Shown here piece after piece: positions 58,594 to 64,000 of a stretch of 64,000 bases of DNA. The notes below the pieces were generated by a model. It ran no database searches. It worked only from the letters and a program-made list of their open reading frames with translations, and was not told the DNA's origin. The stretch lies in contig NW_003314310.1 in the NCBI RefSeq assembly GCF_000143415.4, positions 870,611-934,610 on the forward strand. The letters are read 5' to 3'. The position numbers were made by a program, and so were the translations under genes. Source of the DNA: Selaginella moellendorffii (lineage: Eukaryota > Streptophyta > Lycopodiopsida > Selaginellales > Selaginellaceae). The stretch's first letter is position 1, and the number at the start of each line of letters is the position of its first letter.

Positions 58594-60760
58594 CACACAA
58601 AGATGTTCTTGACCTGCTCATCTCCGCGGGAAACGATGCTCCTCCACCTTTGATCCTCATCCGAATTCACGTATACCCGGTAAGGTTCTCGATAGGCCTC
58701 TGCTGCAGGGTCGAGCTGTTTCTGAAGCCGGCGGTCGACATCCCTCTTAATGAAATTTGGATACTGATCCAACTTCTCAGCTTTACTTTTCGTGGCATCC
58801 CGCAGCAGATCGATGAACTTGGGGGCCCCCTTCACGTACTCGTCGATGTCTTCATTTGACAACTCCAGCTCTTCCATCATCTCTTGCGTGGTGTCGATGC
58901 TCACCCTCGCCACGGCCACTTGCTCGAAGATCCAATCCTTCAATAGCGCACGAGCTCTCAGAGTCGTGCACAAGTCCTCGTATGTCACAATATGGCCGGG
59001 AGTCATTTTGGTCTTGTTGAAGACTACCTCACCACGTAGAAGAGCATTAGCCACTGTCAGAAGGTCGTCGTCGTCTAGAAACCGCGAGAAATGCAAGGCG
59101 TTGAGCTTCAAATCATTGGGCTTCCGGCCGTCCTCCACACCCATTGAGTTTAGCAACTCCCCGTCATGGTACCTCCTCAGCACATCTACCCATTTGTCAA
59201 AAACAACTTTTGTCGCGAGTAGAATGTTATGGATGCTGAGTGTGTCATTGACCCCCAGTGTTTTCGAAAGAAGACTCGAGAATTCCTGCAATGGAAATGG
59301 CGTGAGGCCACATGCTATGCCACATGCAACGAGGCTTACTTGCCAGGCGCTAGTTGCTAGTGCACGTCCTTGTCCTGGTTTTTGTGGCTTCTTCAGTTGA
59401 ACCCAGAGCTTCCGTGTTCGTGCCAATGTCTCGTGCAGACCCGATTTGTAGCACGTTTCTTGCTTGACATTCTGCGCGTGGGAGATGTATATGATAGATC
59501 GGAGGGGCGAGTTGCCTTTTATCAGGCGGACAACTCTTGTCTTGAAGACTTTCTTCACCTCCTCGCCCACCATAATATCCACAACTATCTGTTGCATCGC
59601 CAAGCTAGAATGCTGCCCGAAGACGGCATAGAACCGGATGTTCTGATCGTCCAACACCTTCCTATTGATCAAGTCTGGAAACCTCGTCTCGCCCTTCATT
59701 GTTCGGTAGTAGGGGATCACGTCTGCGATGTCGGGTGTTACTGGACTTGCCAGCATCTTCTGCTTCAGTTTCTCCACCCACTCATCAGATACTAGCCTGT
59801 GGTTGTATTTGCTTTGGATCTCGATACGGCTCACGTCGATTGTATATACTTTGTTGGAATAGTAACAAGTACTATTATCTGCGACGATTTTTGCTGTCTC
59901 TTCTTGCTCTTTCTGCTCTTTGCGGCTCTTCTTTTTGGTGGGTGTAGTGTTCGAACCCGAGGCAATGGCATCACCGAGTAGCTTCTTTTTTGAAGCAGCA
60001 GAGTTGGATGTCGGCTTGAGCTTGACCACCCTTTTCTGCTTCGGGGTAGTTTCCAGATCGACCCCCTTCCCCTTCGCTTCGCTAACTGGAGGCACTCTCA
60101 ACGGCTCAATGTTGGAATATAGTTTTTGAACATCGCCGTAGGTTAGGTCCGTGGATTCCATGTGATCTTCATAGACCCGCAGCGTCTTTGAAATTGTGGG
60201 CCTCCTGGACAACCTCTCCCTAGCTCCCTCTAGGAATTCCTCATAGCCGCTGCCCCCCTCCGGGAAGCCGCTAGGATGTGCAAGGTGGATCTTGAAGGCG
60301 GACGCTGTCTCTACCACAAGTGCCAGTCCATATTCTTGCATGGAACTGCATGGAGTGTCTGTCACTTGGATGAGGATCCCCATGCATTCTTTTCTCCCAC
60401 CATCTGTGTTGTACAGCATCAGATCCTCGCCTTCCATCCCGAAAGTCCAACTGGTGAGCTCCTCCCCCTTCTCTGCATCCACATTGACAGTGGCTGGAAG
60501 AAGAACGCAATTCCTCGCCTGTTCAGAAATGCACAACAATTAGAGCTGACAGATGAAAAGCTAGCAGCTGGAAATAACGTGAGGCCACACGCCATTCACC
60601 ACTGCATCAGATGTCTTGAGGCTGCATCCTAAGATGGCGTGAGGCTACACGCCATCTGTAACCGGACTGCACTCGAGAGCCCAATCGGTGCATGCCAATG
60701 TTGCTACTGAATGGCATGTGGCCTCATGCCATTTTCTACTTCGTCTAAAAGACTTACCAT
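58593..60760 (-). CDS. Hypothetical 624-aa protein with possible ParB/Srx-like domain
   Basis: Exons: 60758-60760 (ATG at the very end of a leader exon), 59340-60518, 58593-59285. Unrecognised N-terminus (LTSWTFGMEGEDLMLYNTDG; LIQVTDTPCSSMQEYGLALV), then a Lys-rich linker (about 160-210). A region at about 222-320 (KVYTIDVSRIEIQSKYNHRL, SDEWVEKLKQKMLASPVTPD, IRFYAVFGQHSSLAMQQIVV) has the order of a ParB N-terminal/sulfiredoxin-like fold with a G-Q-H motif. The rest is helical and charged (FSRFLDDDDLLTVANALLRG). The ParB-like reading is by eye only. Intron 2 (59286-59339) is 54 nt, divisible by 3 and open, so its retention would add 18 residues. Intron 1 (60519-60757) contains three palindromes. 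Confidence 0.62.
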
Positions 60761-60959
60761 TTGAAGCCGAATGGAGGCCGTGACAATCGAGGCCGGACTC
60801 GCTGGCGAATGTGCACTGTGTGTGCAGCGGATCGTAGCAGCAAGGCTACTCTGCCACTTACAGTTGGAGAGTGGCGCTGAAATCTCCCGGGACGCCAAGT
60901 GGGCTGCGTGTGGGTGGCGGAGTGGGCGGCGGAGTTGGCGGCGAAGTTACAAACTGGGT

Positions 60960-61145
60960 GTGTCTTGAAGTGGACGCCGATGCACACGAGCGCGATGCGA
61001 GCGCGAGTGTGATGCAAGCGCGAGTGGACGCCGATGCACACGAGAAACCTGTAGAGAAGTGAGCGTGATCGCGAGTGGGAGCGCGATGCGAGCGGGAGCG
61101 CGAGTGTGATGCGAGCGCGAGCGCGAGTGTGCGAGCGCGAGTACA
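60960..61145. repeat. GC-rich minisatellite
   Basis: Units such as GCGAGCGCGAGTGTGATGC and two copies of GTGGACGCCGATGCACACGAG (about 60971 and 61028). It lies just upstream of the 624-aa ORF's leader exon, so it may be promoter or leader DNA. Confidence 0.8.
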
Positions 61146-62820
61146 AAGCAAAATGCAAAACCTAACCTCACACGCGCGAAATGTCACAACGGTTGGTAAT
61201 CCCGCCACGTCATCATTCCTCGGACTTGGGCGCCACCATTAATTTCTGGATTGCCGCGCGCATGCAAGCACGCAAAATCCAAAAGAAATCCGCAACGTCA
61301 TCATTCCTCGGACTGCATGCACGCGAAATCCAAAAGAAAGATCATGATTGGGATATCATTTAATACCCTCGCTATATTTATACCATGCATGATTGGATAT
61401 TCCAAAGCATCTTGTATTTCCAAAAATGGCAGATGTTCAGCTAAATAAAGAAATTCTATCTGTTTCTATTTTATTCTCAAATCAATATTATAGCGTGTGG
61501 GCTCATGCAATTTTGAACCCAAAAAATGCACCAAAAAATTCTCGGCGTCATCTGGCATTATCTCTTGAATGGCGTGGGGCCGCATGCCATTTTCAGGGGC
61601 ACATAGGAGTATATTCCTAGGATATTCTGACACGCGCGAGATTTTTTTGAGTTTTCTGGAGATCCAACCGTTAGATCGCAACTAGATTTTACAGAATGGT
61701 ATACAATGTCTTTCTTGATGACCCTGCAAAGAAGCATCTCGATCGGACACCACATGAGACCACACGAGCCTTACAATGTTTCAGGGGCATTTGCCATAGA
61801 TCCGACCGTTATTTTGCTCCAAGATTTTACAGTTTGGTGTGCATTGACCTTTCCATCGAAACTGCAAAGGGACATCACAATCAGATGTGGGATCACAAGA
61901 AACTAACTTCACTAACTCTAGTTTCACCAAGATCTACGTAAGGAGTTATGAAATGAAAGGACCCTCTCTATTGAAATGTGTTTATGGTCCTAGGGGCATT
62001 GTGACATATCAAAGGATTTTGCATTAAGTTCTGTATTTGCATGTTTATCAAACTACTGAATTGCTAAACCCTAAACCCTAAACCCTAAACCCTAAACATG
62101 TGGCAAATGCTGCGTGAAGAAAGATGCCCTTTCTGGGCAAATGCTGTAAGAGGCAGATGCCGAGCAGATGTATCTCAGGCTAGCGAAGGGGACAAACGAA
62201 AGCTAGCTATAAACATGACGGGATGCAAATAGATTACTAGGCTGGTCCTACGAAAATCAAAAACCATAATTGAAAACATTGAAAATGCAAAAAGAAAGGT
62301 TTATAATATTTTTGAATTTTAGGCAACCAAAGGAATGTAAGTAGGGCATGTGTTTGTAAGTTTAAAAATGCCTCAACCACTTAAATTCCCAAGTAAATAA
62401 AGCTGTTTCTATTTTTGGTACAGGTAAACTTTATAGCGTGTGGGCTCATGCAATTTTGAACCCAAAAATGCACCAAAAAATGCTCGACTAGCATTATTCT
62501 TTGAATGGCGTGTGGCCTTATGTCGAGCATTATTCTTTGAATGGCATGTGGCCTTATATTGCCATAAATGGACGTACACACACAGCATAATTATTCCTTT
62601 ACACGGCGAATAATCTTGGCGTGGATCGCTGACATGGCATGGCAAAGTTCGAATCACTGACATGGCACAGCTGGATCGAGGCAAGGACATGATGTGACAA
62701 AGTTCAAAGTCTAGAAGCTACTCAGTTTGAAATTTGTCAGAGGAATCATAAGATCTGGTTTGTCAGAGGATTTGATGTGACGTTCAAGCGTGTGTTATTT
62801 TTGAATTCTCGAACTCATTC
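61146..62820. other. Spacer rich in short repeats, no gene seen
   Basis: No coding sequence recognised. It contains a duplicated block of about 100 bp (61486-61592 and 62429-62530: a GCGTGTGGGCTCATGCAATTT copy, GAACCCAAAAA, ATGCACCAAAAAAT, then GCATTAT and a palindrome copy), five palindromes and the telomere-like tract. Confidence 0.6.
62064..62097. repeat. Interstitial telomere-type repeat
   Basis: Nearly five uninterrupted units of CTAAACC (TTTAGGG on the other strand), the Arabidopsis-type plant telomere repeat. Confidence 0.95.
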
Positions 62821-62919
62821 CTAGGTCTATCATTTTTGTGCGCCGTGTTCTTGGTTCCGCTGAGTGCAGTGAGCGCTGCTTGTGTAAGCGGCGTTGTGGG
62901 CTGTGGTTTATGCGTCTAC

Positions 62920-63052
62920 GAGCGGTTGCGGCATTGCGAGCGCCATTGCGAGCGGCAGTTTATGCGAGTGGCAGTTTGTGCGAGCGGCGCTACGAGCAGT
63001 TGCGGTGTTGCGAGCGGCGCTACGAGTAGTTGCGGTGTTGCGAGCGGCACTG
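62920..63052. repeat. Minisatellite with a 30-bp unit
   Basis: GCGAGCGGCGCTACGAG then CAGTTGCGGTGTT is repeated in tandem at about 62981-63040, flanked by partial units (GCGAGCGGCAGTTTATG, GCGAGCGGCACTG). Confidence 0.85.
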
Positions 63053-63413
63053 TCTTTGGTGTGGCTACCGCTTCCTCTTGATATTCGGCACTTGTGCTTC
63101 CTGGTATGTTCACCATGGAATGGCTTAGGACCACATTTAGAAATGGCATGAGGCCACATGCCATCTTGGGCCCTTGCAATTTCATGGCTAGCGTATTGTC
63201 ATGTATGTTTTTACTTGCCTGCAGCTGTGTGTATATCAAGATGACATGAGGCCTCATGCCAATTTTGTGAATGCGAAATTTCACGTGGGTGTCAATAGCA
63301 TGTTTGAATAATGGCATGTGGCCTCATGCTATTGAGGTTGTTTGGTATATTATGATTTAGGCCATTCTCCAATCATTTTTTGTATGGTCTTAACTTCTTT
63401 TCTGCACTTTCAG

Positions 63414-64000
63414 AATGGCCTTCAGGGTTGGGGAAAAGGTTTACATTTTGAATGGTGGGAAGAGAGTTGCAAAAGGGACCCTTGTGTCTATGGATCGGAA
63501 CTTTGTTATACACTGTGAAAGGCTTGGGGAAGGCAATGCTGCTGTATCAGTAGAGACTGTCTTCGATGGGAATGTGGTCGCTATTGAACGAGGAGAGATG
63601 GTCGTCGGGGTAAATGTTGTTGTTGCCTTGAAAAATCTTCAGAAGAAAGCAGATGTTGGGGACAGCGCAAGTGCGACGCATGTTCCCTCCGTGGATCTTA
63701 AGAACCGTGCTACATGGATTCAGGCAAAAGTGTTTCTAAACAACCCCGAGGGGGAGGTGGTAGTTGAGGGCTTAGCCACAGTTGTCGATCCAAGAGATGC
63801 GGTTGCTAATCAAGAATTGGGCTGGGATGATATTGGAGTTGCGATTTTAGAGGTTGTTGACACAGAAGAAAACAGTCTGACTATTGGAAGCATTGTGCGG
63901 TGGAAATTGAGGCACTTAGTGTTTGAGAGTGTGAAGGATTCACAATCAAACACCACTACAACTGATGACAGAACATCTCTTCATGGGAAAAGAAATTACA
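63414..64000 (+). CDS. Unrecognised protein, N-terminal part (runs off window)
   Basis: Open from the ATG at 63414 to the window end (195 codons, no stop). The ATG follows a strong acceptor (TTTCTGCACTTTCAG at 63399-63413), so a 5' UTR intron is likely. Two beta-rich segments can be seen: MAFRVGEKVYILNGGKRVAK with GTLVSMDRNFVIHCERLGEG, and later ATWIQAKVFLNNPEGEVVVE with GLATVVDPRDAVANQELGWD. The second ends IGSIVRWKLRHLVFE. The 'G-x-x-V-A-x-G-T-L' pattern recalls small beta domains found in plant transposon-associated proteins (DUF8039-like), but I cannot confirm that. Three palindromes lie just upstream. Confidence 0.6.

Larger units (their letters stand above)
55100..63332. repeat. Interspersed 22-nt palindrome family, about 18 copies
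   Basis: Consensus halves ATGGCRTGWGG and CCWCAYGCCAT. Copies at 55100-55121, 56177-56198, 56252-56273, 57494-57515, 57685-57706, 57826-57847, 59297-59318, 60574-60595, 60634-60655, 60711-60732, 61490-61511, 61569-61590, 62433-62454, 62505-62526, 62541-62565, 63143-63164, 63241-63262 and 63311-63332. Most are exactly 22 nt. Copies vary mainly at the centre and at R/Y positions, often in a way that preserves pairing. None was seen from 1 to 54.8 kb. Confidence 0.9.

Noticed and set aside
59286-59339. Treating the 54-nt open segment as coding in the 624-aa ORF
   Set aside because: It has GT-AG ends and shares the 5' side, palindrome and acceptor with introns of the neighbouring gene; retained-intron use remains possible but is not the simplest model.
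55100-63332. Palindromes as a CRISPR array
   Set aside because: Spacing is irregular, copies lie in introns and exons of eukaryotic genes, and there are no uniform spacers or cas genes.

Overview
The window looks like nuclear DNA of a seedless vascular plant, most likely the lycophyte Selaginella. The genes are plant-type, with many GT-AG introns of only about 45-110 bp. There is a secreted cyanovirin-N-type lectin (known from ferns and fungi), an intronless PPR gene built of S-type repeats, chromodomain Ty3/Gypsy elements and a TTTAGGG-type telomeric tract. The species call is an inference; no sequence search was run.

Layout. (1) 1-12 kb is a compact gene island: adenosine kinase (+), a SAP30-like Sin3/HDAC-complex subunit (-), a class I histone deacetylase (-), a cyanovirin-N homologue (+), a Ser-rich protein with an Rpn13-like PRU domain (+), and a group 1 LEA protein behind an ABRE-bearing promoter (+). 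(2) 12-37 kb is nested LTR-retrotransposon DNA: a decayed chromovirus (family B, + strand, 17.0-23.7 kb), a 100-bp assembly gap, a minus-strand element sharing B LTRs, PBS and 3' region but with about 7 kb of non-coding DNA instead of gag-pol (LARD-like), and an older Gypsy element (family C) interrupted by a solo B LTR. (3) 37-44 kb holds a tRNA-Leu(CAA)-like gene, a relic of anthranilate synthase beta joined to half a tRNA-Thr, a second copy of a decayed P-loop gene also present at 12 kb, the PPR gene and one unrecognised ORF. (4) 44-54.7 kb is more B elements plus a family D element whose LTR is about 3.5 kb and is built of internal tandem duplications. (5) 54.8-64 kb is different in character. 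Two long ORFs on the minus strand (624 and 916 aa) overlap as TGATG, a further gene runs off the right edge, and the whole block is seeded with about 18 copies of a 22-nt palindrome found in introns, an exon and spacers.

Working together. The HDAC and SAP30-like genes encode partners of one co-repressor complex and are neighbours on the same strand. The HDAC and the lectin share a 291-bp divergent promoter. The palindrome block is the best candidate for something undescribed: it makes up about 40-47% of four very short introns, and two of these introns also share their flanks, which recalls introner elements.
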